Assembly: GCA_021399435.1 (NCBI GenBank)
Contig: JAJTUP010000004.1
Span: 992,001 to 1,056,000, forward strand
Length of the DNA: 64,000 bases
DNA from: Diaporthe sp. PMI_573
Lineage: Eukaryota > Ascomycota > Sordariomycetes > Diaporthales > Diaporthaceae
Direction of reading: 5' to 3'
How positions within the stretch are numbered: position 1 is the first letter of the stretch; each line of letters begins with the position of its first letter. The notes under the pieces are model-generated. The model did not search any database. It saw only the letters and a program-made list of their open reading frames with translations, and was not told where the DNA came from. Position numbers and translations under genes: made by a program. Below, in pieces: positions 37,929 to 49,326 of this stretch.

Positions 37929-39531
37929 TCACGGCTCCCCGTCCTCCGGCATGCCACTACCGCCCCGCGCGGGGGACTCATACCCGCTGCCGTGACGCGC
38001 CTCGTCATCCTCATCAATAGCACGCTCATCCTCATCGCCATCCACGCCGACACCGACGCCCAGGGAAGCAGCCACCTCCTCGGCGTGCACGATCTTGAGC
38101 GCGAGCTGCTTCGCCGCGACCTCGACCTCGATCAGCGCGCGCGTGTACCGGTCCGCCTGCCGCACCTGCACGAGCGCGTTCTGCACCGTGTGCTTAACAC
38201 CGGCGTCGTGCGAGAACAGCGCCGCGGGCGCCTGCCACAGCTGCGCGGCATGGAGTTGTGCGGGCGAGCCCACCATGTGCCCGCCGGCCCCGCCCCCGCC
38301 GCCTACTCCCCCTGGCCCTACCCCTATCCCTTGCTCCTGGCCGAGGACGGGCATCGCTACTGGGAGGGTCGCGTAGGGGTGGTGGGCGCCTGGGAGGGGC
38401 GGTTGTGATTTCTCTGTAGAAATGTGATTGATTTAGCATACATGAGACTCGTAGTGGTTCCCCCGAAGCAAAGCAGACAGGGGACATATAGAGAAAACAA
38501 CAAAGTGGGAGAAACGCACCGTGGAACGAGCACCTCGAGCCGGAGGCGTTGAACCAGCAGTTGGCGCAGCTGCCCATCATCTGGCCGCTGTAGACGACGC
38601 ACACGGTCCAGGGGCCCTGGCCCTTGCGGCAGTGAGCGCAGGGGTTCGCGGCCTCGGACCCGGCGATCTGCGCAAACAGCGCCTCGACGTTGCTGCGGCG
38701 CACCAGGTTGAGGTCCTGGCCCTGCCGCCGCTGCTCGGCGAGGCGCTGGCCCGGGTCGCGCGACATGCGCTTCGCGAACGCGCTGTCCACCTTGAACCCC
38801 GCGTACCCGGACTCCTCGGCCATCTGCTCCGTCGCCTTGGGCGGCGGCTGCGCGGGGTCCTGATGCTGCTGCTGCTGCTGCTGTTGTTGTTGCTGCTGGG
38901 CGGTTCCCCCCTGGGAGGGCGGTTGCAGTGACTGCGTCGTGTGCTGGCTTGTCGAGGGCGTGGGCTGGAAGTCGGTCGCTGCGACGAGGGGCTGCGGGGC
39001 AGATATCGTGGCGCCGCCGACGTTGGGCTGGGGAGGCGGCGGGGGCTGGAGGTCTGCGGCTGCGGCGGCGGCCTGGGCGTAGGTCATGCTCGCGTGGCCG
39101 AGGATGTCGTCGAGGTTCTGGTGGCCGACGTGGTGCGCCTGCTGGTGGTGGTGCGGATCCGCGCTCATGGGCGCCATCGGCATCTCGTGGTCGAGCGCGT
39201 CGCCCTGCACGTTATGGCCGCCGTGTTGGTGGTGGTGGTGGGCCTCGTGCTCGACGTTGACGTTGACGTCGCCGTGGCCGTCGCCGTCGATGTCAACTCC
39301 ATGCTGCGCCTGGTCGTTCTTGAATTCGTTGCCCACTTCCTCCATCACGGCCTCGTCGGTGTCGACAACATTCTGGCCCTCTGCGCTCGCGACCGCGGCT
39401 GCGGCGCGGTAAAGCGCGTTTTCCTCTTCGGTGCCCTCGAAGTGGGCGGCCAATTGGTCCTCGTCGATCCTGCGGCTGGGTCGGCGGAAGGTTGGCGGTT
39501 TGGTGACTCTGTTGACAGCACGCTTCTGCAT
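37929..39531 (-). CDS. DUF3716 fungal zinc-binding protein with low-complexity regions
   Basis: Exons 38520-39531 and 37929-38413, phase 1, 498 residues. Basic start, then His-rich (HHHHQH), Asp/Gly/Val repeats (VDIDGDGHGDVNVNVEHE), Ala-rich and poly-Gln stretches. A compact cysteine cluster at about 290-337 reads NPCAHCRKGQGPWTVC, then GSCANCW and SRCSFH. This is the DUF3716 signature, a fungal zinc-finger-like domain of unknown role. The C-terminal half has a Gly-rich stretch, then a helix (ALIEVEVAAKQLALKIVHAEE) and an acidic tail. Probably nuclear, but that is inference. Confidence 0.8.
38860..38900 (-). repeat. CAG/CAA trinucleotide run (poly-Gln)
   Basis: About twelve consecutive glutamine codons inside the DUF3716 gene. 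Confidence 0.9.
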
Positions 39532-40811
39532 GATGAGGTTGGGAAGATGGGGACCCCGGGTGAACTGTATAAGAGGTCGACGATGGCACAGCTGGCGACA
39601 GCTGGTAGAAGTCTACATGGTCTGTTGATCCCCCAGCCGCGTGGGACTTCCGGCTCCTGCGCTAGCGGGGCATGTGCCTGCCCGCAGGGATCCCTTGTCT
39701 GGCAGTTACGAAGTACCTCCTGCCTCAGGCTGCACCTGGTTACCACAGTAAAAGAACCTTGGAATGGATTAAACGTAAATGAAATTTGTAGAAGAGCCGG
39801 GTATATTTCATACATATTCACCTATATTTCTCGAGCACGATTTTCGTGCAGACTAAATACAAAATTGCTCTTGTGATATGTATGCTACCTCTGAGGAGGA
39901 GGGAAACAAACCAGAAAACAATGTCATAATCTGCTGGATTATATAAGGTTTGACTGCATCGATCTTCTCTATTATGATGATCATTTCTGAGGCCGGCAAT
40001 AAAGTTCAGTATGGACTATCATCCTTTGAATTCCTCTTCTAAGCTGGAATTACAGTAGGTAAAGCGAGGGCTATAGTGGTGGTGAGAACACTAAGTCCGA
40101 CTTTTATAGACCTTGATTTGATTTGCACTATGCCTGCCGGCAAGGTGACTCTAACAGTAGGGGTTGGGCGTATAAAGTTCAGTATAATCTCAGAAACTGG
40201 ACTCAAATTCGCTGTCTGTCACCTCAGGGTCCTCAAGTACATAATCAAACAAAACTGGCTTTAATAGAGCTTTGCTCGGTTGTCCGGTACGCGGCCACAG
40301 TATCTATGTGGTAGGCAGCGCTCGACCTCACATGGGATGATCTCCTATGGGACAACCTCCTATAAGACAACCCCCTATGGGACAACCTCCTATTGGACAG
40401 CCTCCCACGGGATAGCCTCCCACGGGATAACATCCAACGGGATAACCTCCTATGGGATAATCTATGCTCCTACCTCCTCCAACCTCCAGCCTCTCAGCCT
40501 CCAGCCTCTCAACCTCCAGCCTCTCAACCTCCAACCTCTTAACCTCCCAGGAAATATGCTCTTATAAGACTGCCTCCTATGGGATAACTTCTTACTGATT
40601 AAGCTAGGGATGACCTGATCTATGACAGCAACATCTTTTAGAAGAAGCCGATGAAGTGAAGCAAGCCACAAGGGCCCCACAATTATATTTTGAACTTTGA
40701 AGAATGTGGCTTAGATATTGTAGTAATGTATCTGTATCTGATACACTATCATTATGTATGTATGTTATAGTCTACTACTGAACAAGTGTAATTTAATCAG
40801 AAATATGCAAC
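39532..40811. other. AT-rich transition with minisatellite
   Basis: GC content drops sharply after about 39750, marking entry into the accessory block. Contains the 15-bp minisatellite; no gene seen. Confidence 0.6.
40332..40592. repeat. 15-bp minisatellite, copy A
   Basis: About nine degenerate units like ctcctatgggacaac, then units like cctccagcctctcaa, then one more of the first type. Fifteen is a multiple of three, so both strands stay open as pentapeptide repeats (PIGGC-like on the minus strand). The same unit recurs inverted at 53.1 kb. Confidence 0.85.
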
Positions 40812-43800
40812 CTAATTGAAACAGGGTATCTTCTTAAGAAAGGACTTGAACCACCCACTCTCAGCCTCCCCACTATCGACAATACTGTCCGCACTAGTGG
40901 ATGTATGTTCTGTCATTTTCTCCCTACCTTTGCTGCCCGTTTGAGATGAGTTTCGCGCATGGGGCCGACCATTACGAACCTCTTCTTGCCCAGCATCAGA
41001 CGCATTCAGAGTAGGAGACTCGGAGGAATGTCTGGCTTCGCCCCCATCCCCCGGTACCCGGAGATATTCAACGGCGCCAGCGTCTTGAGGCACGCCGCTG
41101 GATGAGTTGTGGTTCTCACCGTCGGAGCCTTGGGCCGGGAGAGTAGGCCTTGTCACCTCACCTATCTCGAGGTGTGTGGCACCACCTATTGCATCCTGTG
41201 ACGCTTCACCATCGCCGATATTTGTTTGTTGTTCACAACCTGTCGCGCAGCTGGGCTTCGATGGTATGCTGTCATTGGACGCCTCGCGTCTGTCGGAGGC
41301 CGGATCGAGCTCTAAGGCAGTGGACGCCACTTCCGAGGCCGCTTTTTCGACTGCGCGAGTCTGTCGTGTGTCCTGGGCGTCAGAATGACGCCGATCCTGC
41401 TCCTCGTTGGTTTTGAGATGCGGTGCTTTATTATTGACGATGTTGAGACCTGTGACGATCCCAGTCGATAATGCACGACACTTGTCTGTCTGAGCAGAAG
41501 TCTCACTGGCTCCTGCTTTCGTAGCTTGGGGGGTGTGTTGTTCATTGTCTAGCTCCTCTTGTGACTGACTTGCTGGCAGCTCCTGGACAGTGGTCAGGTC
41601 TGTCGATAAGCGAGCTTTCGTCTTGCGTTCCGGAGACGTGGGACGAGAATCTAACCCCGTGCTTGAGACGAGATTGACACGATTCGGACAAGTTGACGAG
41701 GAGACCGCGGCGGACAGGGATGTGGAGTGGCACGCTTTTTCTCGATCGAACGAAAGGCTCCTCCTTGGAAGATTCTTGTGGATCTGCTTCTTGAACTCTG
41801 GAGAAACATCTCCCTCCATCAAGACCGAGTCCAACGTTGGCGATCGGGAAGGCGCCTTTTTTATTCTGTTGATACCATAGCTCGAGTCTTTCTGCAAGTT
41901 GTCGTGGAGCCTTTGTAGGTTGTCCGCTATTTCGGTGCAGCCTCTCCTGTTCTCTGGTCCTAAGCGAAGAAGACTATTTTGGACAAGCTCGAGAAAGTCG
42001 ACCATGTAGTCGGAACAGTACGTGTCATCATATAGTTTGTCAAATTCCTGCCACGATCGTGTCAGCTAATAGAATGAGATATTGCAGTGCATCCATGAGA
42101 TACATACCTTTGCGACGGAGGCCTTTTGAACGGCAAGGGTATGTGCGATACCTTGGTTGTTATCAGACATATCTTGTGAGGCTCTCATGAAGTTGAAGAA
42201 GCGATCTTGCTTGTAACCGCCATCATACTGCGTGTCCTCATTCACCCTCTTTTGACCAAAATTCTTTACTTCCTCAAACCCACCCAAGTACCAAGTTGCA
42301 AACTCGAGGAGCACGCAAGCAAGGGACCAGATATCGTAGCTCTGAGTCACCTTGCCCCTGACGTCCCTCTCAGGAGCTCGATAGGTCGGCGAGAACCCCC
42401 CCGTCTCTCTGGCATCAATGGCTGCGATGGACTTTGTCTCGTGGAAGTGGCTCAATCCAAAATCAGAGATCTTGAAATGTCCTAGCGATGGCGAGCCTTG
42501 CTCCGTGCTCCCGGCGTATTGCTTGAACCACAATATGTTTTCCGGCTTCAGATCACCGTGCATACCGTGGGTTTGGTGGGTAGGAAACGAAAACACATTT
42601 TGCTGTCCATCTCCATCTGGAGTATCCCACGTGTGAATCATTTTGATTCCTTTGACGAGCTCGAGACACTGCTCGGAAAACCAGAGGATTGTACTGATAT
42701 CACGTTTGCAGGCCAGGGGCTCCCCGTGTCCTTCCCAGAAGTCTAGGAGGTTACCATCCGCCCAAGGAAAGACGAGGTAGTACTGACTGCGCCATTCATA
42801 CGTGCCCAGGAGTTTTATGAGGTGTAAATGGTCTTTGGTGCTAAACCTTTTGAGATTCTGCACCTCCTTGCGGAAGGCCGTCTCGTCCATGTAACGCAGG
42901 CGTTTGATCGCGAACGAGGGATTTTCGCGCCTACCTGGCTAAGTATAGAGATGGCTAAGTTAGAAACATAGGCTTTTGCTTTGATGGCCGGGCCACACTT
43001 ACAGCAACCACTCCGTGATTATGATGGGAAGGGTGAAACTTGACTCTCCACACATCTGCAAACCCGCCCATTTTGCCGCCTTGTTTGACCTCGTCGTCTT
43101 CAATAAAAGGCAGAACAACACTCTCCTGAAGGGTGTAGTGGCGAACTCTGGGATCTTTCTCAGTATTGAGAAAAAAGATCGGAATATGGACGTCCCACTG
43201 CGTCCTCTCAAAATGCGAGACATCAGCGCCAGTCCATCCATGGAAAGCTCTGATAGGTATGCGTGTTGAGTCACCGGTATCTGACCTTCGCGTCAACTCT
43301 AGGCGACTTTTCCGCGATCCATCGGGGCCGTGCGCCTTTTCCTTCTCGAAGGGTAAATGGACGTCGTAGATACCCTCTCTGACAAAGTCCCAGATAGCCC
43401 CTAACTTGTCTAGTAGAGCAAGGATGGCGAATATCTTCTTCCGTGATGTTTTCTGGCCTGGATTGGTTGAAGCATCCAATATGTGCTTCACATCCCGGTC
43501 CGAGTCGTCATATGAGCCTGTCGAATATTTCCTTATCTCCTCTCTGACACGGTCTTCGGTGACAATCCTGTCGAGGGCATTGATTGGTAAGAAGTCGCTG
43601 CGTTGTTTACTGGCGGTTTCGCGATATGCCTCGCGAAGCTCATCTCCCAAACTCCCACTCCCTTCGCTGGAAGTTGTGACTTGGGTCTCAGGTACTCCGT
43701 TGTCAAGCAGACTTTCATCGTATCCATTTGATGAGGGTTGTGTTTCGAGCGTATCCAGTGCCTCTTGCATTGGTTGATGTTTATCCTCCCACCTCAACCC

Positions 43801-44140
43801 GGTGCCTGCCTCAGCGACCAGCAATTCGGCTGGTTCTCGAGATGTTGGTGTCGCGCCGGAAGCCGAATCGTCCAAGTATTCCTGCTGCTCAAGATGTTTT
43901 CCGTTGCCGAGGTCATCAACTTGGCTGTTGGAAGCCAAGTCTGTCTCTGCCTTCTGAACCGACAAGTTCGAAGCACAATCGTCAGTCGAAATGTCGTTAT
44001 TCGAGAGAAGCACACTTTTCCTCTTCGGTTCGGTCTATCTTCACGTCAGTCTCGGTTACTTTCAAATACAAAGTAGAGGATAATTGTTTCAAATAGAGAA
44101 ACCACCAAAGACCTACTGGTTCAACGATCTGTGACGCCAT
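40812..44140 (-). CDS. Accessory protein kinase 1, long disordered C-terminus
   Basis: Exons 44117-44140, 43003-44034, 42108-42938 and 40812-42047, all phase 0, 1040 residues. Exon 1 encodes MASQIVEP. A fungal-specific N-terminal region (KKIFAILALLDKLGAIWDFV) precedes the kinase fold. The kinase has glycine loop GGFADVWRV (about 331-339), FAIK (Lys364), catalytic loop HGDLKPEN (479-486, Asp481), DFG at 511-513 and YRAPER. All key catalytic residues are present; Gly replaces the usual Arg of HRD, so activation-loop phosphorylation may not be needed. The last ~400 residues are polar and disordered, ending SWFKSFLKKIPCFN. Paralogue of kinase 2 at 49.3 kb. Confidence 0.85.
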
Positions 44141-45363
44141 TGTCCGAAACTGGCACTGATAGGCTTATGCAGCAAGAGCATGAGACACAGGAGACTTTAG
44201 ACTAGATATAACAGTATTCATTTTTCAGTAAACCCCAATCCACTGCAGTGGAAGATCTGAGTTTAGGCTGCTATAATTACTGAGCAGACACACAAATAGA
44301 AGTGAGGGCCGCTCCTGCAGCACACCATACAAAATCCACTCCATAAGCCGATGCTCTTCATGCGATCCTGCAAACACCAGATGGTATTACAGGAACAAGG
44401 CAGTGCAAGTGTCCAAAAGGCTGCCGCACTTCGTCAACAACATCTGCTAATGCGAACTATCTGCGAGCCGGGTCTGGGGATCAATCGTCAGCCCACCACA
44501 GCACACTTGAGCTTACACCTACACATGCACATATGTCATACCTGTGACCCCCACCCTCCTTCAGCCTACATCCTACAGGGCGGAGCCCCCGGGTAGTACA
44601 AATGCATTTTGTGCTTAGGTGGGGGCCATATGGCGCCAAAGGATGGTTCAGCTCGGTGAAGGCGCCTCAAAGGGGACTGGATCCAGCCCACCAAGGGCGG
44701 TTTGTGTAAATTTGATGTTCTCGGGGCAACCCCCCCCCCGATCAGGTGGAAATTGTTACAGGTAGGCCTTTGAGAAAGGCCCCTCGAGCCCGTCGAGAGG
44801 TACTCCTCGGTCGGGACTCGACCCTTCAGCATGAGAGCGAGAATGAGGCTGCCCAGTTCAGTTGCACCCGTCAAGTGCCGATCGCGGGGTCCAAGGCCTG
44901 GCACGACTGACCTGTTTCTCAAACAGCTGCGCAACATCGGAGCCTCCTTGACGACTTTTTACACTTCAGCTATTGGTCATCTGACCTGGCCCAATCGCCG
45001 TCCCCCAAATGACCATTGGCGTCGTGGCCATTTCGAAGAAATGCTGCCATGTTGCACTTTTGAGATACGTCGTAGGGAATGAGTCTCAGCCGCTTAATGT
45101 GCATATTCGTATCAGGCGATGCATGCCTCCGTATTGTTCGACATCATTGACCCTTTAAAACGCCTGACGGATCCTTTCGGAGACCGAGCTTGTCACAGGT
45201 CGGTATAAATCCATCATTTACTCCCTGCCAGAACCGTGTTATCCATCTGCAAAGTCTTCTAGATCAAATTCACTGTCGGAGAAATCTCTCACAATATCGA
45301 TTCCTAGTCACCAATCTCCAGAATATACCGTTCGAATCGCCAGCAACACGGAAGTCCTACCCA
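44141..45363. other. Gap upstream of kinase 1 and small gene A
   Basis: Divergent promoters. Holds a C-run near 44731-44739 and a TATAAAT box at 45204-45210, 154 nt before small gene A. No other gene recognised. Confidence 0.5.
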
Positions 45364-45731
45364 ATGTCGATTGGTCACGCCATTGCAAGTCACCCTCCAA
45401 CATCCTGCGAACATGGACTCGATGAGGAAGTCTCCAAGGTGCCTGCTGCAGCTGCGGTCCGAAGGCAGCTACCCACAAAGCTTGCCAGCCCCAGGAGGCT
45501 CTCAGAAGAATTGAAAGCTCTCCTCGGACAAAATGCCGACTTCAAGGTTGAGGTAATCCTCCCTTTTCTTTCCAGATATGATCGACGAAATTCGTCTAAG
45601 AGATACCTTAGGTCCAACACAACGTCTACATGATCGAATCAGACCAGGAATTTGATCTCCAAACACTCTGCCTCAACTGTAGACATGTCAACAGCAGGGG
45701 CTTCAGTTCCACGTCTTCCGAGACTAGCTAG
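45364..45731 (+). CDS. Small spliced protein A (unknown)
   Basis: Exons 45364-45552 and 45612-45731, phase 0, 102 residues; intron 59 nt (gtaatc..cttag). The junction DFKVE/VQHNVYMIESDQ removes a frame that would otherwise end out of phase. Upstream lies a TATAAAT box. The core PRRLSEELKALLGQNADFKVE, then a CLNC pair and a serine-rich end, has no domain I can name. Its layout (helix, F/V-rich strand) resembles small gene B at 48.7 kb, and both sit between the two kinases on the opposite strand. Shorter splice alternatives are less consistent. Confidence 0.5.
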
Positions 45732-46170
45732 ATTACTTCTTGCATTCTTCTATCCCACACTCAAGGAACTGAGGGGCTTGATTCTTGTCTTCCTCCCGTT
45801 TCTTTCCTTTGTTAATAGAATTCCCCCAAGGGAGATCACAGCATCCCTCACTCTTACAGGAGTTTGGAAAGGGTTTGAGGGCTTCTCATCTGGTATGCGT
45901 GCGATCTTGGTAGTACCCTAGCGATTGGCTTGGATTCCTCAAATTTCATTCTTCGTGGACAAGCATTCGGAACTCCAGATTTTGATTGTCGCCAACAGAA
46001 GCCCCGGGAAGAATCCAGACATAACTTTGTGGGAAGCGGGCCCAATCCGCCATTGTTGGACTGTCTCGTCTTCCACATGTTCGGGTTCCTCATCCAGGTT
46101 GCTAAAAGTACAATCAGGTCATGAAAAAGAGCCCAAACTGGACACTCATGTGGCGAAATTCCGATCTCTT
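45732..46170. other. Convergent 3' flanks
   Basis: Between small gene A (+) and the CorA-like gene (-). Open frames exist but none has a recognisable product or splice support. Confidence 0.4.
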
Positions 46171-48158
46171 CTACCTAGGCAGAAGTTCAATTTCCTCCTC
46201 GTCTGTGACCTCATTTCCAGCTGGTTGCTGGCGATAAATGACAAAGTACCACCAGAGCCCTATTGTAAGAAGGGTGAATGCGACCGTGATAACGATGTAT
46301 ACCCAGACGTACGTAGAAACCTCTGGCGTTCCATTGGGACCAGACCAATCGAAGAAGGTCATCGAGAAGATTGACTGTAACAGTCAGAAACATTCAGCGC
46401 ATAGTACAATGGTAGGATCAGGATTCGTACCGCAAAGAATGTGCCTGGCAAGAATACCATGGTGACAAGCGCGATTGACCTCATATGTCTGGAATCTCGG
46501 CTGGTAGCCAAAGCTATTTCCACGTTGGTTTCTCCTTGGGCCTGATATGGTCAGCTTGAGCCAGTGTGAAATTCTCATAAAACATCGGTTCTTTTCTCCG
46601 TAGGCCGTGGTGAACACATAATGTCACGGCCTGTGGGACAGTAATACGTTCGCTGTGCTCCTTGATCAGGCGCCATGGGATGATGCATCTTACCCATTGA
46701 GTGGCCATAGCCATGCCGTCGACCCTCATCGTACAGTCTCTAATCTTTGCGTCGTACTCATCAATGATCTCCTGAACTCTATCTCTTATTTTTACACCTA
46801 CCCGCCGGAGGTGTTCTCTGGAAGCGCCACCGCTTTTTTCGCGCTTGGAATCGCCAACTTCTTCTTGTTTACATGAGCGGGACTCGTCAGGCTCTTGCTG
46901 ACGGAAGACCTTGTCCGAGAGCTCATCCGTGTGGCTGGCCAATTTCTTGAGCTGTGTGTTCCAATTGACTAGCTGATTCCTCAGGTAGGTAGTATCCAGC
47001 CATTGTGCGCGTTTCGCCCGGTTTTCTGCTTCTTTCATCGATGTCGACATCGCATCCATTTCTTCGGGACTTGAGTCCACTGTCAGGATCCGAGTTTCTA
47101 CCTCGTCTATCGCGGACTCGATAATGTGAACCTGGCGAGTTCTTTCGAGCTCCGCAAAGATACCAGGGATCAGAAGTGGATGTGCTACGTCTGTGGTAGC
47201 GTAGCTCAACCTGTTCACAATCTGCTGCTCGATGGAAAATGGGCAGCCGAACAGTATACCGAATGTGAGCCCACAGTGTGGGAAGAAGGTTGCGTTGAAT
47301 GCAAGATCCATCGCCCAGGAGTTGGTGGTACGACAGTTGTACACTGTAACAGCATCAGTCTTGTGAATTGCAGTGGTAGTTACTACAGGGAGTGCTCAGG
47401 TCTAGCACAACAAACGAATATGTACCGTATGCCGGATATCTGGGCCCTTCTACTTCCCCCATGTGCACACTGGCGCTCGAGAAGACCGGAATGTCCGCTC
47501 GGCTGATGGTCCTCACCGCAGAATTGTGGATGAAGAATTTGGATGCGATTCGTAGGAAGACATCCCTGGAAAACGGAAGTACTTTGAGGCTTCTTGAACC
47601 CCCGGTCATCTCCATGGGTTTAGGTCCTCGGGGTGCCGTGGCCAGGTCGTTGTGAGCATGATTATTTTTTTCCATCTGCTCATCAACGTATTGCAACCAT
47701 TGATCAGAGTTCACTTTCTTTATCCCTGTGAGGCCGGTCTCACCCGTCCGCTTGGCCAGACTGCGTGTTATAACCCTAGTCAGTATGCTGCGAGTACCTT
47801 GGGTTTTCGTTCCTCACATGAGAACCAAGCCCGATGCCGTGCCATCAATGGGTGGCAGCTCCTGGTCATGGTCAGTGAAGATTCCCCGGGGCCTATCTGA
47901 AAATTCCAAAGACAATGGACGCCTTAGACGAAAAAGTTCTCTACCTTGCGAAACCATTCCTCCCAGTCCTTTTCATCTTTCAATGTCCATAGAAATGGCT
48001 CCTATCGGGCATCAGCATAACTCCTGCGATCATTACGCCATTCCACTGACGTTATACTGATTGAGGACTCGTAGCACTGTTGTTTCCTTTGGCTCAAACC
48101 TGAAGACCTGCTTCAAATCCGCGGGACCCAGGACTGCATCGTCACGAGCCCAGTCCAT
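46171..48158 (-). pseudogene. CorA-like two-TM fungal protein with a likely frameshift
   Basis: Exons 48051-48158, 47945-48001, 47426-47896 (broken), 46694-47343, 46431-46541 and 46171-46374. The start MDWARDDAVLGPADLKQVF and the next pieces splice cleanly. The large third exon changes frame between about 47783 and 47774, after EERKPKVLAAY, where the first frame meets TGA; the second frame resumes at VITRSLAKRTGETG. Its 471 nt is one base off the length both junction phases require, and no canonical intron repairs it without removing conserved-looking text. The end has two membrane helices (SIALVTMVFLPGTFFA, then VWVYIVITVAFTLLTIGLWW), as in CorA-like fungal proteins, without a GMN motif. Intact it would be about 530 residues. 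Confidence 0.7.
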
Positions 48159-48671
48159 CTCGAGAGATCCACATACGAGCGGCCGGCTGGGTGCTTGACG
48201 TTCCAGGACGCACCCTTACGGCACATTGAAGTCGGTCGACGGAGAGGAGCGGGCAGCACCCAGATTACGGCTAAGATTTCCCAGTCGTGTGACGGTTACA
48301 CAACAGGGGGGCGCAGCCGCTAAGCCTCACACAAGCATATGCAGCTGCACTAATGCATGCTGTATTTCGAATCATTGAATTGGAAATTGCAGCCTCAGAA
48401 AGCCCAGCAGTATGCCACCATGCGTTCCGAGATAGTATTGGCTGGAAATTCTGCATGATTTGTCCGTGACAAGACACCTTTGCCCGAACGCTTAGTGGGA
48501 CCAGTGGATCGTGACGGAGCGAGACACAAGATTTATATCGCACTACCTCCGCATTTCACCTTTGAAAACATCTAGCTCTCTCCTGAATCCATCCTCGAAC
48601 ATTGCACACTTATATCCTCGCTTGGGCCCGCACCTATTATCAGGAGTTGCCGGCTCTTCCTCTTGACAGTC
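48159..48671. other. Divergent promoter gap
   Basis: Between the CorA-like gene and small gene B. CT-rich leader at about 48571-48620 in front of small gene B; nothing else seen. Confidence 0.5.
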
Positions 48672-48999
48672 ATGGAGATACAAATGATCCGTGCCACCTA
48701 TGCATCACAAGATAATTTGGAGAGATTCTTAGCCGGAATCTTCGGCGAGGGAAGAGCTGAGGTCAGCGTGAGTGCTCTGGTACACTGTTCCCGGCAGTAA
48801 TAATCCAGTGATCTGACCCCGTGGGTAGTGGGTACGAGGCAGGTTCCAGTGCGGAATTCCCCGCAAGCTGCAAAGGGTATGTTAAAGGCTTTACTTGCGC
48901 AGAGACGGTACAGCCAGCCAACGGTGTGCTAATATGTGATCTATGCAGAGCGAATTGGAGAGACTGCGCAGTACGGTAGCTATGGAGGATCACTACTGA
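48672..48999 (+). CDS. Small spliced protein B (unknown)
   Basis: Exons 48672-48767, 48829-48876 and 48949-48999, all phase 0, 64 residues; introns of 61 and 72 nt with good donors (gtgagt, gtatgt) and a ctgac branch in the first. The exons read MEIQMIRATYASQDNLERF..EVS, then WVRGRFQCGIPRKLQR, then SELERLRSTVAMEDHY and stop. Each exon alone is too short to stand out. The pattern of a helix, a short strand, an IPRKL turn and a second helix suggests a compact fold. Possible relative of small protein A. No known domain recognised. Confidence 0.55.
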
Positions 49000-49326
49000 A
49001 TCTCCATCTGGAATGGCATGGGGACGGTAGTTCGAAATGGATCTTGTTGCTGGATTGGCGTCGATGATGACTTGATCAGTTCAAGAAAAGACTGTTTCGA
49101 GAATAATAAAGCACTGGCAAATTACTAGCGGTGTTCCCTACCTAACGGAATAGTTCGTGAGGCAAGCCAAGTGAGATGCGTTGCAAGGTCTGGAAACCCG
49201 ATCGCCCCAGATGTCACTCAGGTCACTCCTCGAGTTTGACATTCGAAACATCCATGTCAAGTGAAATTTGACCACGAGAGCTCCCAAACTTGCTCGATTA
49301 AATCTGGACGGATCCTACTTGGCTGA
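49000..49326. other. Convergent 3' flanks
   Basis: Between small gene B (+) and kinase 2 (-); nothing recognised. Confidence 0.5.

Noticed and set aside
38941..39876. 311-aa plus-strand open frame
   Set aside because: Antisense shadow of the DUF3716 gene, driven by its low-complexity codons.
40328..40592. PIGGC-type pentapeptide repeat protein
   Set aside because: A 15-bp repeat is open in several frames on both strands by arithmetic; no start, splice or flank support for translation.
47344..47425. In-frame extension into the segment between CorA-like exons
   Set aside because: Has donor gtacat and acceptor ttacag that join PAY/VYNCRTTNSW in phase, so it is an intron.
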